Positions 1 to 12,114 of a stretch of DNA of 64,000 bases are shown piece after piece. Position numbers and translations under genes: made by a program. The DNA is from Gigaspora margarita (lineage: Eukaryota; Glomeromycota; Glomeromycetes; Diversisporales; Gigasporaceae): assembly GCA_009809945.1 (NCBI GenBank), contig WTPW01000716.1, positions 58,240 through 122,239 of the forward strand, in the 5' to 3' direction. The number at the start of each line of letters is the position of its first letter. The first letter of the stretch is position 1. The notes under the pieces are model-generated. The model was not told the DNA's origin. It was given only the letters and a program-made list of their open reading frames with translations, and searched no databases.

Positions 1-196
1 ATATTACAAAGAAGCTACGTTGAAATTGTTTACAGGAACTTTCATCAAAGATATCTCCACGAGTTCTTGACCAAATTTGATGAAATTTTTTTTATTTTAA
101 TTCTACGAATCCATAGAATTAAATAAAAAAATTTTTATAAATTTGATCAAGAACTCATAGAGATAATTTTAACTACAAATATTATACAATTACTAA

Positions 197-346
197 GGGA
201 GTGACAAAAATCAGGTGATTTTCTAGGGGGGGAGGGGGTCAAAAAAGTTGAAATTATATATAGGAACCTGACTATATCTATATTAAAAAATAGGGAGGGG
301 GGTAGGCCTCTGATAAAAAATAATCAGGTGATTAATGACACGGCCC
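197..346. mobile_element. 150-bp MITE, PIF/Harbinger-like (TAA flanks)
   Basis: The ends are related inverted repeats: the left begins GGGAGTGACAAAAATCA, and the right, read inward on the other strand, begins GGGCCGTGTCATTAATCA. The trinucleotide TAA flanks both sides (194-196 and 347-349), as in PIF/Harbinger insertions. The interior has G-runs and the motif TCAGGTGATT near both ends. A diverged relative lies in opposite orientation at 42,111-42,263. No coding capacity. The family assignment rests only on ends and flank size. Confidence 0.6.
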
Positions 347-1322
347 TAACTAATTCGCAATTGCATTACATAATTATTTGTTTATTGATATACAATTACG
401 ATCAATGTTCATAATACATATGCAGGGTAAGTACTGTACCAAGTTGCTATCAATACTAAAGCCTGATTACATGCTTGCCATTAATGACTTGTTATATTTA
501 TATTGATTATTATAGCGCAACTTAACTTGTTACAATGATTTTTGCAAAATNTGNGTAAATTGCTAAAAATAAAATATAACATGNATAAAATCTTAGTAAT
601 TCGACAAAATATTCAATTATGACCCTTTTTAAAATTAACTTCAATTTGCTAAAATTTAAATTTGGACCTTAGAACAAATTTGAATCAATTTGCTAAAAAA
701 AAATAAGGTAGCTGCACGACGTTGTCATGCAAAACCAGGATCAGAAGAATCATTAGATTATATTATAAATTTTAAAATAATGAAATGTTTAATATTTTAT
801 TATATTAATTAGTAATTTATGTATATTTTAGTTTTATTTGTGTGGTGTAGAGATTGAATTGATTGGGTTATATTATAAATTTTGAAATTTGATCTATTTT
901 TATATTAATCATTTTGGTATTTTTATTGGGATGTTATAATTTATTGTCTGTTTTTTTAGTATTTATTGTTTAATTGTGTATAAAATTTAAATGTATTTGG
1001 TATTATAATGAAATATGTTATAGGAATTTTTTTATATAGAGAAAGTATTGTTATAGTACTTGTAAAATATTATATATATATATATGTATATATTTATTAT
1101 ATATATATATATATTTTTATTATATATATATATATTTTTATTATATATATATATATTTTTATTATATATATATATATTTGAATATTTAGATTCTTATGAT
1201 TAATAAGTAATATATTTAGTGTGTGATTAGGTTTTGATTATAAAATGTTAATTAATTAATAATTATGAGTTGATTATACAAAAGTTTAATAGCTAATGTT
1301 TTAATAAAAGTTTTTGTTTTTA
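347..1322. other. AT-rich spacer
   Basis: No supported gene. The DNA is very AT-rich, with three ambiguous bases around 552-584. A TA-rich short tandem repeat (listed separately) is the only clear structure. Confidence 0.6.
1067..1180. repeat. TA-rich microsatellite/minisatellite
   Basis: Runs of (TA)n are separated by TTTTTAT spacers, giving about four units of roughly 29 bp: TA repeats, a T-run, then TA repeats again. This is simple sequence; its length is probably unstable and hard to assemble. Confidence 0.85.
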
Positions 1323-1761
1323 CTATGGTGTTCAACACTATTATTGGAAATTAGATTGGAACATCATCATAAAGTAGGTCAGAAAATCATGTGTTTATAT
1401 AAAATTAAAAATTTACTTCTTCTTATGTGATTATTGACCAATAAAAGATTATTATTTTATGTAATGTAACATGATCAGGAAAATTTAAAACAAACGTTTA
1501 AAAATGTTTCTTTTTTTTTAAAAAAAGCTTATTTCTCAAAAGATTTTATTAGAAACCACTTTTTTTAACTTTAAAAAAGTTTTTACTGAGTGATTTTACT
1601 ATTTAACAATCTAAATCCAAACCTTAACTGAGTACTTATCCTATCTTTAACCTAACATAAACCAACTTGAAAGAATTTTGGTACTGATCATATGGGATGA
1701 ATTTTTGATGCTGATATTGTGGTAGATATTTTATTTCCAATACTAGTGTTGAACGCTAGTG
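1323..1761. mobile_element. 439-bp TIR element, unclassified
   Basis: The two ends are inverted repeats of about 28 bp; both contain GTTCAACACTA followed by TATTGGAAA. A segment of the interior (about 1,400-1,690) matches, in opposite orientation, the sequence at about 23,190-23,430: both share GTGATTATTGACCAATAAAAG and nearby blocks. No convincing target duplication was found, so the superfamily is open. Confidence 0.55.
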
Positions 1762-2337
1762 GTGTGAATTATTAAAGATGAAAGTTTTAATTTAAATATT
1801 TAGTTAAATTATAATAAATTGTCAAAACTTTGTATTATAATTATGATAGTGCAAAATTAGATAATTTTTGTATTTAATAATAAAGTATTGAATTTGTGAT
1901 TTTTTATTATTTGTGATATAATGATAATAATAGTATAGTCAATTTTTTGATAATTTTTTTGAATAATTTTTTAATTGAGTGTTTCTTGTTATTAGACTTT
2001 TGATATCTTAATATAGTTCTGTTTAGTTTAAGTTATGTAGTAAATCTATGCATTTGTATAATTTTAATTTCATTATAATTTGCTTGTTTACAATATTTAT
2101 AATGGTTTGTATTTTATATTAAAGAAATTTTTATTAAAGTGAAATGCAATAATTAGTACATAATTTAATTTAAGGATTAATTTGAAATGTGAAGTAGTAG
2201 TTGTAGTAATTTATTGCAAAATTATAAAATTTTATTTAATAAAGTTTTATTATCAAAATTTATTTGAATGTTTATTTTTTTAATATTATTTTATTTTATT
2301 TTATAGTATTCAAGAGTTATGTATTGTTATATATTTC

Positions 2338-5259
2338 TTATTGTTGAATATTTGGCCAAGATTTTAGCTGTGCAGTTTTTTGTGCACATTCTTCAATATG
2401 TAAAAATTCTGCTTGAAGTGCAGGTGATATTTGCATGTTCAATTTTGATTCATCAAATGGTTTTAGAATTAGCAAATCATCCAACCTTTGTGCTCTGGAA
2501 AGCATTACATATATACTATTATTTACATGTTTTTCTGATATATCAACAATTATTTTTTCAAGTGTGCATCCTTGAGATTTAAAGTCTGTAAATGCAAATG
2601 CTGGTACTAAGAGGAGCTGAAAGCGTTGAAATTTTCTTTGAATTTTAGATCCATCATGTTTCCAAATTGTATGTGTACATGGATGTTTAATAGGGTAAAT
2701 AGGTATATGATTAGGAGGAAGATTTTCATAGGCACCAGGTGCTTTATCAATTAATTCAACAATAACGTATTTTGGTGGAGTTTCTAGAATTATAGAATTT
2801 TCATGAGATAATAAAGTATTAATAGAACTCTTATTATATACAATTTGTCGAAGAATTCCTAGTGAGCCATTTGCTAAATTATCATTAGTACAAATGTTTG
2901 ATGTTATTACAACTTTCATATTAATTGATAATGGCAAGATTCCAGAGAGTGCATTTTCTTTAGTATTAGAAGTTGATAAAAATTTGAGCCGGATATTTTC
3001 AGAAAGATTTTTTTGATTATATGAGTCTTGTGCACAAGAGTAAATAATAGGTTGATTATTAAAAACTGCATGTTTTTTTGTAGCATCAAAATTAAGCTGA
3101 ACACGAAGATCGTTTCTTGTCACTAAAAATGTTGCATTTTTCCATTCCTGAGAGTTTATTCTATTATCTCTTAGAATTCTTGATTGTAATGCTGATATTT
3201 GAATTTTTGTAAGATTTTTATTACGCATATTTTCAAGAATTTTAGCATAAAAAGGATCATTTATTTGTCTCATTGAAGTTTTTAACTGAACAGCATGTTT
3301 TGTATTTAACCAAAGACTTCTTCCTGTTGTATTAATAACTGTTTGAGAATTAATTGATAAAGGGTTATNACTACNTTTTCTNTTTGTATTTTCTGATGTT
3401 ATGGGATTTGGTATAGGATTAATATGATTTATTTTATTTGNCATATATAATNCTANATCTAATACANGTGGTAATTGCATAAAATCTCCAGCAAATAGAA
3501 TATTTATTCCTGCAAATGGTGTAGAATCATCTGTTGCTTTTATTTTTTTTATAAAATCATGAAATCATACAAAAAGTTTTTGTCCAATCATAAAAATTTC
3601 ATCTATTATTGCATATTCTATTTTTGACCAAAATTCTTGAAGTTGATGCAAAGATTCACTTGATAATTTTGAATAATTATTTTCATATTCACCAAAACCA
3701 AATCCGCATATAGAATGCATAGTATTTCCACATATATTTACTGCAGCAATTCCGGTAGAAGCTAAAACAATTAGTGTGTCATGCTGTAAAGTGTGTTTAA
3801 AGTAGGAGCAAATTGCATGGATAACTCTAGATTTACCAGAACCACCTGCACCAGTAAGATAAAGTAGTAGTTGTGATGGTTTATTTGTACTTGATGGTTT
3901 ATTTCTTTGATGATGATCACAAAAAAGAAAATATGCTTTTTTTTGTTCATCATTTAAATCTGATGCAAATTTTTCTAAATCATTAGTATTTTTTTCTATT
4001 ATACCAATATTTAGAGGTATGTTTTTATTCTTATCATGTTGTATATTTGTGTAAATATTTAGGGGTTCAATATTTTCATAAGTAGGTTCATTATTTTGTA
4101 ATAGTGTTTTTCTTGAGGCAATTGTAGTCTGCCAGATTTTTAGTTGGTTATCATCATTAATATTACTTGGATGCAATATTTCTGAATTAGGGCAATCTGA
4201 TAAATTAATTTTTTTTTGTAATATACATGGTTTTAAAGAAAATCTTCCTCTAATTCGTAAAAAGTTCATTGTATTATCGACCATTTTAATATTTTTAAAA
4301 ACAGATCTAATAATTGTTCTGGGATCAAATATAGATATATTTTCATTATAAGTATTATTAGTTTGTAAATCTTCATCAGAAAAGGATAATTTATCATTAG
4401 GATCAAATTCAGAAGAAGATCGATCTATATGGCGAGCTTTTGCATGAATTGGATTATTTATTGCACTTTTACGTAGTTCTCTATCAAGTTCAGACTCTTC
4501 AGAACATTTATGTAGCAATTCTATATTATATATTATAGATTTTAGATGAGATGATAAATTTGGGTCATTTAAAAATGTCTGGCATGCTTCAGTCCAAGAG
4601 CTGTAATTTTCTCTAAGGTCTTGTACAGTTTTCCAAGGTTTAAAAAGCATAAGAATACAGAGTCCATATCGTTTAGCATTTTCAATATTATCTTTTTTAG
4701 GTATTCCTTTACCACATAATACTACAACTCTTTCAGTTCCTCTTTTTCTGTATAACTGAACATGTGTTTTATATTGTGGATGAATATTGTAAGTTTCATA
4801 AAGATAGTTATGATTGCTATCACTTCCACAGAAAAGAAAATGGTCAACATAAGATTTGTTTTTTCTTGAGTATTGATATGATAACATTGAAAGTTCATAG
4901 GAATTTAATGGTATTTTATGAATTGTAGAAGCATATTCATAGAGACAAATATTTTGTAGTGGTTTACTACAAAATTGGTAATCAATACGAAGATTTACAG
5001 CAGTTAATTTGCCATTATATGATGATATTAGAAATGATTCAGGTGTTGGATCTTGATTAACTTGTTCTTCGTTTTGATCAAAAGTATCATCTAATTCAAT
5101 ATCTGATTCATAATTTTCTAGATTTGGATGAATACACGCCCATTCATTTATTAAATAAGTTTCAAAAGTTTGAAGATAAATAGTTGCAAATTTGTTTGGA
5201 GTATAATGATCATTGATACCCAGCAAGTATGCAAAAACTTGAGAGCTTGTAAGTTCCAT
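2338..5259 (-). pseudogene. Helitron 1: PIF1-type helicase portion
   Basis: PIF1-like superfamily 1B helicase part of the Helitron protein, which unwinds DNA during rolling-circle transposition. In order: an acidic leader (residues DIELDD), a Walker A motif GAGGSGKS near 3,840, a Walker B-like IIDEIFMIG near 3,595, GDFMQLP near 3,485, and at the C-terminal end KSQGCTLEKI and VMLSRAQRLDDLLILK, the usual last helicase motifs. The frame is the same on both sides of one TGA at 3,565-3,567, where related proteins continue; CGA-to-TGA decay would explain it. Residues in the 3,369-3,467 stretch are uncertain because of ambiguous bases. The unit ends in a TAA at 2,338-2,340. Confidence 0.9.
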
Positions 5260-6792
5260 TTGACCAACTGATTTGTTAAGACATTTTGTTATTAATTTAT
5301 GTGATTTGTCTATAAAGTTATATGATATATCATTATGTATTTGTGCTAAAAATGTTTCTAGTGTAGAAGCACATAATAAGAAAGAACTATGAGTACTAAT
5401 ATCTGATTTTGTAATATAATCAGTAATATAATAAATGTAAGCTAGAGCAAGTTTTTGAGAAGATATAAATTTAATGTCATTATTTCCTCTGCATGCAGAT
5501 GTTATATAAGGATTGTGGTTATTAATATAGGCACTTGTACATTGAACAGCAATAATACCTTGTTCAGGAAAGATTATACTAGGTGGATCTACTAGTTCTC
5601 TTGGAAAGTCAAATCGATATTTTTTTTGTAAACCTCAGTTGTATTTTTTACATGTTTGAGTGCAGTGATGAAAAAGTGTACGTTTGCAAATTGCTAGCAA
5701 GTCTAGTCGAAAGTTTTCTTTAAAATGTCAGAGGATCAGTAATTTCGGTCATTTCTGTAATAACTTAGGATTAGATATTGATAAAAAAGATGGATGCATA
5801 TGTTTTTCAATAATTGTTTTTGGAGCCAATTGTTCAGCTTTAATCATTTCATCAGTTATAATTTCATCCTTATTGAGGAGGTAACTAATATCTTCTCGAA
5901 CGATATTACTAATATAATTTAGTAGACGTTGACAAAATTCATTATCATTTTTAAGTTTTTGTTGTAACAAAATTGGATTAAGTGCTCTATGAAGCCAAAT
6001 AAGCATATGACAGTGAGGAGTTCCACGATCTTGATATTCAACAACACCATAGTAATTTTTTATAAACCCAAATATACCATTATCTTTTCTTTTATATTCA
6101 ATTAAAGTATCAATTAAAGTTTGAATAATTTTATCAAAATATTTAGCAACTGCACTAGGATCAAGATGCGCAAGTCGAGCTCTTTCTGAAGCTTTTGGAA
6201 AATTTTTAGGAACAAGTTTATTTAGATCAATTTCATTTTCTGCATACATCATAACAATAGGGCTATGAAGATCTGCAGGATTTATAGTCACAAATAATGA
6301 AGGTGCACCATTTCGCATAATAACAGCACATATTTCATTTTGCATACATGCACATGATTGATAAGATGCCATTAATTTAGAACCAGCAGTATTGACATTT
6401 CTGAGTAACTCAAGAATGGCTGAATTGCTAATTGGTTGTTTATTTTGTTCTTGTTTAATAGCCAATTCGATATCTTCAGGTTTGAGAGATGATATTAATT
6501 TGGCAGATCTATCAAAATTGTTATTTTTTGTTAAGTTATATGATTCTGTTGATACTTCTCGTCGTTGCAAAACATTAAACATAACAAAAGAAAAAGATCT
6601 ATGTTGTCTAAATTTTGAATCATAATGACGCATAAGGTGATTAGCATATTTACTTAATGTAATTTGAGATAATTGATCTTTATGACCTCCAACACCATAT
6701 GGATAGAGAACTGGAAAAGCAGCAGAGAAAAGGGATGAATCTTCATATTCATTTAATGGTTTATTGCCATGAGGTATACATAGTATTTTATA
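5260..6792 (-). pseudogene. Helitron 1: HUH Rep (Helitron_like_N) portion
   Basis: Rep nuclease part of the Helitron. Visible landmarks are a PYGVGG block near the start, APSLFVTINPADLHSP, LAHLDPSAVAKYFDKI, and the HUH motif in DRGTPHCHMLIWLH (metal-binding H-C-H, about 6,010). The histidines are intact. The chain continues in frame into the helicase through a 490-bp middle segment with three TGA codons (5,749, 5,728, 5,635) and text such as KKYRFDFPRELVDPP typical of the Rep-helicase linker. The coding sequence upstream is separated from this part by the MITE at 6,793-6,971; the codons for Y-K-I appear on both sides because the target duplication copied them. Confidence 0.88.
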
Positions 6793-6971
6793 AAGACCCC
6801 GAAATATACATAGATAGGTCAGGTTAATTATAGAGTTACTAAAAAAGAAAAGATCTGCAAAAAAAACTTCAAAAATAAGCAAAAAATTACTATAAATAGA
6901 AAAAATCTGCATAAAAAACCTCAAAAATAAGCAAACTCATACCTGACCTATCTATGTATATTTTAGGGTCC
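6793..6971. mobile_element. 179-bp Mutator-type MITE inside Helitron 1
   Basis: Terminal inverted repeats of about 30 bp (AAATATACATAGATAGGTCA within both) bound the insert. The 9-bp sequence TATTTTATA occurs at 6,784-6,792 and again at 6,972-6,980, the expected Mutator-type target duplication. Removing the insert plus one duplication (188 bp) joins the Helitron coding frame exactly, which confirms both the boundaries and the duplication. The interior is AT-rich and non-coding, with two copies of an AAAAATAAGCAAA-like motif. An end of similar type (GACCCC start) is seen at 38,711-39,003. Confidence 0.9.
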
Positions 6972-8366
6972 TATTTTATATTGTTTATTTTGATTTTTTA
7001 TTTCAGTTGAGAATTTATTTAATGATTGTGCATGAAGGCCTGATTGTTCAACTAGCTTTTGAAAAGAGAGCAAAGTAAGTTCTTTTTGAGTAATTGGCAA
7101 ACTATCAACATTTATTATTCCAGAAGGTCTAAGTTCACTTGTAGTACCAATTGAATTATTATTAATAAAATTTCTAAAATCTTGCTCTTTAATACCTGAC
7201 AAAATTTCATTTTCTTCATCTTCATTTTTACTATTAGACTCTTGAAAATTTGATAAAAAATCAGGTGTATAACCTGTATAATGTTCTATTTCATGAGAAT
7301 CAATATCTACAACAATGGTTGTTATAGTTAATGCTTCAGGAATTTCCCCTTCTGGAAGGTTATTTAAAATATTTTCATCAAGTTTGAATTTGTTTTTAAA
7401 TAATTTATTATGTTCAAAAAGCCATAGAAGAGCTAATGTTATTTTGCTTTTTCGAACTTGTAGTACTTTTTTAAGTTGATGATAGTTAGGAGCTTCTTTG
7501 CCAACAAATACTACCTTTATGTATTCACAAAGTTGATACATTGGTAATGGCAATACGGTAATCAATGAAGCTGGATTTTGAGGAAATGTTACAATATGAC
7601 CTTTAAGTTTATGATAAGTATGTTTTTTTTTGATATTTGAATAAGATTCATGCAAGGATATCCAGGTGAAATTAGAAGTTGTTCTGGAATTGTTAGTCCC
7701 TGAAGACATGAAGGTGTAGGTCCAATCCACATGTTATTAGCTAATGATAAAGGGGGTGTTTTATGTTTTTGTAAGAATTCATAGCAAGATTTACATATGC
7801 GTAACTTAAAAGGAATATCTAAAATATCTTTGGTATTTAGTTGGATAAATAAACCCAGAATGGTCAAGAAGAACTTTTAGCCCACTAGCATTAATATATG
7901 GATGTTGATAATCAAAATCAATTTCAAATAATGGATCAGTTAGATCAACTGGTGCTTCAATTAAAGAAAGATCAATTTCTTGTACTGATATTTTTACATA
8001 GCTTTTATGATTGTAAAGTCTTGAACAAATAGCACATGGCAATTCTCTTAGTTCATCAGGATTTATTTTATCATGAAATTCAGCTAATGCATTTATAGAT
8101 ATTTTTTCTTTTATAGGTTGAGGCCATGTAGCATATTGTTGTTTTATACTTTCAAATTCTTCATCTATTTCCATAATATGCAAAGGAACACCTAAACATT
8201 CTGCTTTGCGATCTTTAACAATTCAAGCTTGAGTTTTCTTTTTTTTTTGAATAGTATTTTGTTTTATATTTGATAAATTTTTATATTGAATATTTTTACG
8301 TTTGGAAGCTATTATTTCCTTACGTTTTCTCTTTCTTGCCTCACCACTAGTTTCTATAATAACCAT
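6972..8366 (-). pseudogene. Helitron 1: N-terminal DUF6570-like portion
   Basis: Start of the Helitron protein. The first ATG (8,364-8,366) begins MVIIETSGEARKRKRKE, a basic leader. One in-frame TGA follows at 8,223-8,225, then a stretch with CAICSRLYNHKS and, in an offset frame, RICKSCYEFLQKHK, ALANNMW-like text and HIVTFPQNPASL. The Cys pairs and the FPQ block are typical of the DUF6570 region found before the Rep domain in many fungal Helitrons. Two compensating frameshifts (about 7,860 and 7,600, the latter at a T-run) move the reading away from and back to the main frame; assembly error at the homopolymer is possible. The biochemical role of this region is not established. Confidence 0.75.
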
Positions 8367-10706
8367 GATATAAGAAGTATTTTATGTTATGAGTTAAGGT
8401 GAAATGTTTAGCAAGTTAAAGTTTTAATAGTGATTGTTAAAAAATTATTTTATCTAAATAACTAAAAATTAAAAAATTGATTATTACTAATATGTTATTT
8501 TTATTTATATTTTTCAACAATGCAATATGATTTAANATTATNTACAATGCATAGATNAAATTTTCATAATNCNGAGATTTNTGTCATCATTGTGAGTNGC
8601 TTTTCATTTTTCTCATTCAATANGGTCTAAAATATTAATTATTAGCACATTTTTGTTAATATTATCAATGAACAATGCCACTTATTTGTACCAGATTTCT
8701 ATTTTTAGTACAATATTTTTCAAATTATTCACAGTTCATAACCATACTCGTGTTGTGTTCATTTTGGTAATGTACATACATACTAGACATATTTTGTTGA
8801 TATGACATAATAATAATTGTCTCAATTAGAGTTTTAATCATAAATAATAATGCTCGGCTGACAATTTTATTTAGAACCTGTTATCAAGTAGGGCTAAGGG
8901 TGATCTAGATCTGACGCATCCCAATCGGAAATTATGAAGTAGCCTTCTAAAAATGTATATAACATGCTATTGACATATTCCATACTTAGGTGTATGCTAA
9001 TCTATATAAAAAAAAATTTTCATATATAGGTTTATTATGTTAAAGCAATGAATTAAGTGTAACACTAATCAATATAACAAAGGTTTAATATGTAAGTTAT
9101 ACTGTTTAATAACAATAAAATTGTATATATAGCTCTCAAAATCTCATTTTTATAAGCATGTAATATTATTAATTATGTAATGCAATTGTACGGAATTTTA
9201 CTTTCTTATTTGCATTATATACTGGTATTATATATGTAATGTTCTAAATTAATATTAGTTATGTATGTAGTCGGTCAATTCGATACAAGTGGTCTAATCT
9301 TTTACAAGTTATTATTATATTGGCCGATTTTATTGCAAAATCAAGCTGATGCTCGTCTTTTACGGTTAGTTTAGTTCTTTAGTTGAGGCTTATTGTTTAA
9401 GGGTTTTGGGGTTTTTTTTTTCTGGGATGATATACGATTTTATTAATTCAGGTTTCTACAAATATCAGTTAATACAAGATATTAAAGTAGGGTTAGTGGT
9501 AAGAATAAAAGTCCGTGACCATAGATGCTAAGGGCATAAAATTTATGAACAGAATTTATTTTTATTTTCTTATTGTGCAAATGAAAAACTAACCTCATAC
9601 GAACTTAACGCGGGCATTATTATACTTGTAGTAAATTAAGAAAATAAATAAAAATGAAAAATATCCCAATTATCCCAAATTTTAAAATCGTTGTAATGCA
9701 AAACGAAAAATAAACTTCGCATGGCCTAATAAACGAATATATAAAAATTAGTAACGAAACGTAATTTTAGTGAGCTTGCGCATTTTACGTAATTATTTGC
9801 AATACTGTTACCCTCGAGATGTAAATTATCTATTTACAGCCAACCATTAATTACAACGCACATATATGCTGAATTACTTATTTTTACGTACGAGTAACAA
9901 AACGCACAAGCGATTAATACAATAATAGTAAACAAGTGAACTAAAAATAACTTTCGTCGAAGGATAAAGCAGGTTACGTGAGATCTTGAATCACACGGAA
10001 CTGAATCGGGATATCAATTAATCTGATACGATTAATTATATGATCAATTTAAGTGTTAGTTTATGAAACAATGTAGAGAGGGCATCGATAAAGTAATAAA
10101 TTTTAAGTTATGTAATGCGAATACCACAATAATAGATATTAAGGAAAAATTAGATATTTAAGGGTAACAATTAACGAATGCAACTTCAATGAACTATCTT
10201 ATAGGGATAAATAAGTTCAATTCGAGTATAACAATAAGATAACGAGGTTATGTAACGTAACTCATTACAAAGATTCTGAACAATCAATTACGTTAAAATA
10301 ACTGAGTAAAATAGAAAGCTCACAAGACATTCTTTACTACTAAATTAAATATAAACAACCCCTGCCACTATTTTGATTATTATGCGGATCATAAAACATA
10401 AAAAATCCTTAAATATTAATTTTTATATGGTACTGCATATAATTGCATAATTGACTGAACATCATAATTTTCAGCATGCATGATCATTAATGGCATGCGT
10501 ATCAACTACGATTTGATTTTACGATCCGTTCACCAATAATTAGTGACAAACCTGTTGAAAACACATGATATAAACAATCAACGTAGCTAACAGGATAAAT
10601 TGTAACACTTTCGATTGACCCAATTTATATAACACATTTTAATATTGTTCGAAAATTATTAAATAATTATTTCGAACCTCTTGACAACAATGCTGGCAAA
10701 TTTCCA
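8367..10706. other. Gene-free spacer
   Basis: No coding region or recognised repeat ends. Ambiguous bases cluster at 8,536-8,623. Composition becomes slightly richer in CG dinucleotides between about 9,500 and 10,600 than in the surrounding AT-rich DNA. I see nothing I can name. Confidence 0.5.
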
Positions 10707-10714
10707 AACATAGG

Positions 10715-11697
10715 TAGTTATGGGCAATGCTCAGGATTTTAAAAATTCTGCTGGGATTTTCAATATAAGATTATTTGGCCTACGTTAGTATATCACTTGG
10801 TCTGCATTAACAAACTATATTGTCTGCTTTAACATAAACGGGCCAATTTCTAATTAGTATTTGGTTACTTACATAAAAATATTATATACACATTAACTTT
10901 TTAACTTTTTATTTATTTTTCATTACACATATATTCGCATACAAAGAAAATGTACAAACTGTATGTCGTAATAAAATTTTAAATTATCATTATTAATAAA
11001 GCGGGAATCTGACTTTTAATTTTTTGCACAAAATAATTCACCATAAATATTGTATACTATATGGGCAAAAATTTCCAATCTCGGTGATTATTCATATGAG
11101 TGATAAGGTTAAATAAATTCAAGCCAAATATTTATGTGATTTATGATTATAGACTATTTGATCAGAAATTATAAGCTTTATTATGAATTTTTTACGAATT
11201 GTCTATGGATTTTTGTATGTAAATAATTTAGTTATAAATTTTTCATATGTATGTACAGTACTTGATCACTATAAATTTTAGTACATTGATACTCGATTAT
11301 ACACCTGATTACTTATAAATTCTCATACGCTTATGATTTGATTACTTTGTTACCATTATAACTTTTAAATATGTATTTATATAATAATATTTTAAAAAAT
11401 TGATAAAATTAAGGCAAATCTGAATCGATGAATTGAATAATTATAAGATTCAAATGCTTTAAAAGTAGGTAAAGTCTATATAAGCATCTTTATTTGTAAT
11501 CATGCTATCAGAATTATAAAAATGATTATTATTTCAACGAGAAATTACATTCTTTGTGATTACACACACACATATATATACATATACATATTTATTAATT
11601 GTAAAAAATCCCGAGACTATACTCGATCATATAAAACTGCGTGAGATCCCACATCCCACTCTGGATTTTTAAAAAAAGCGGGATTTGCCCATTACTA
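10715..11697. mobile_element. 983-bp hAT-like non-autonomous element
   Basis: The ends read TAGTTATGGGCAA (left) and, on the opposite strand, TAGTAATGGGCAA (right). Flanks are AACATAGG (10,707-10,714) and AACACAGG (11,698-11,705), an 8-bp duplication with one C/T difference. Variants of GCGGGATTT/CTGGGATTT occur near both ends. The interior (for example around 11,565-11,590) holds a CA/TA-rich simple repeat. No transposase reading frame. Confidence 0.8.
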
Positions 11698-11705
11698 AAC
11701 ACAGG

Positions 11706-12114
11706 CCGCATTCAGCAATTTAAGATAAAGATCTTTATATTTTCGAAATGAATCAGTAAATAAACAGTAAAGATAAGTTAATTTTAAAATGCTTAATTTA
11801 AAAAGCATTACTAGTTAATAATTTTGAGTCATTGTCAAGTAAGTTATTTTTATTATGATTTTAAGTTTATAATATGGTACAAGAATAAATCTAAATTATG
11901 CTTAAATTTTAATGACAGATATACCCACGGAGGAATAGTCTTACTCGAAAATATTTATTCCAATCAATGGTTTTTCACCAAAAAAATTCCGAATATAAAT
12001 ATATATTTTTCTACTACAATATTGATTTACTTTAATAATTTTCCAGGTTTGTTTAACTTCGTCTATTTCTCTCAACAAATTTTTTCCCCTTAGTATTTAT
12101 TCTAACACTTTTTT
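11706..12114. other. Spacer without supported gene
   Basis: An 89-codon open frame at 11,824-12,093 (plus) has no recognisable motif and an aromatic/Ile-rich composition expected of AT-rich DNA read by chance. I do not call it a gene. Confidence 0.4.

Larger units (their letters stand above)
2338..8366 (-). mobile_element. Helitron 1 (rolling-circle transposon), one broken coding unit
   Basis: A single coding unit runs right to left: an N-terminal DUF6570-like region, a HUH replication initiator (Helitron_like_N), a middle segment, then a PIF1-type helicase. This order is diagnostic of Helitrons, which replicate one strand through a Rep-helicase protein. The reading frame holds over nearly the whole length but is broken by in-frame TGA codons (about 8,223, 5,749, 5,728, 5,635 and 3,565), a frameshift pair between about 7,590 and 7,860, and a MITE at 6,793-6,971. 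Ambiguous bases lie at 3,369-3,467. The true Helitron ends (5' TC, 3' hairpin-CTRR) were not identified, so the limits given are those of the coding region. Too damaged to be active as read, but fairly young judged by the low number of breaks. Confidence 0.92.

Noticed and set aside
3565-8225. TGA as a sense codon (all in-frame stops of Helitron 1 are TGA)
   Set aside because: The intact LRR gene uses TGG for Trp and has no internal TGA, and the other decayed elements contain TAA and TAG as well; CGA or TGG decay explains it better.
11824-12093. 89-codon open frame
   Set aside because: Aromatic/Ile-rich chance translation of AT-rich DNA, no motif, no conserved neighbour.
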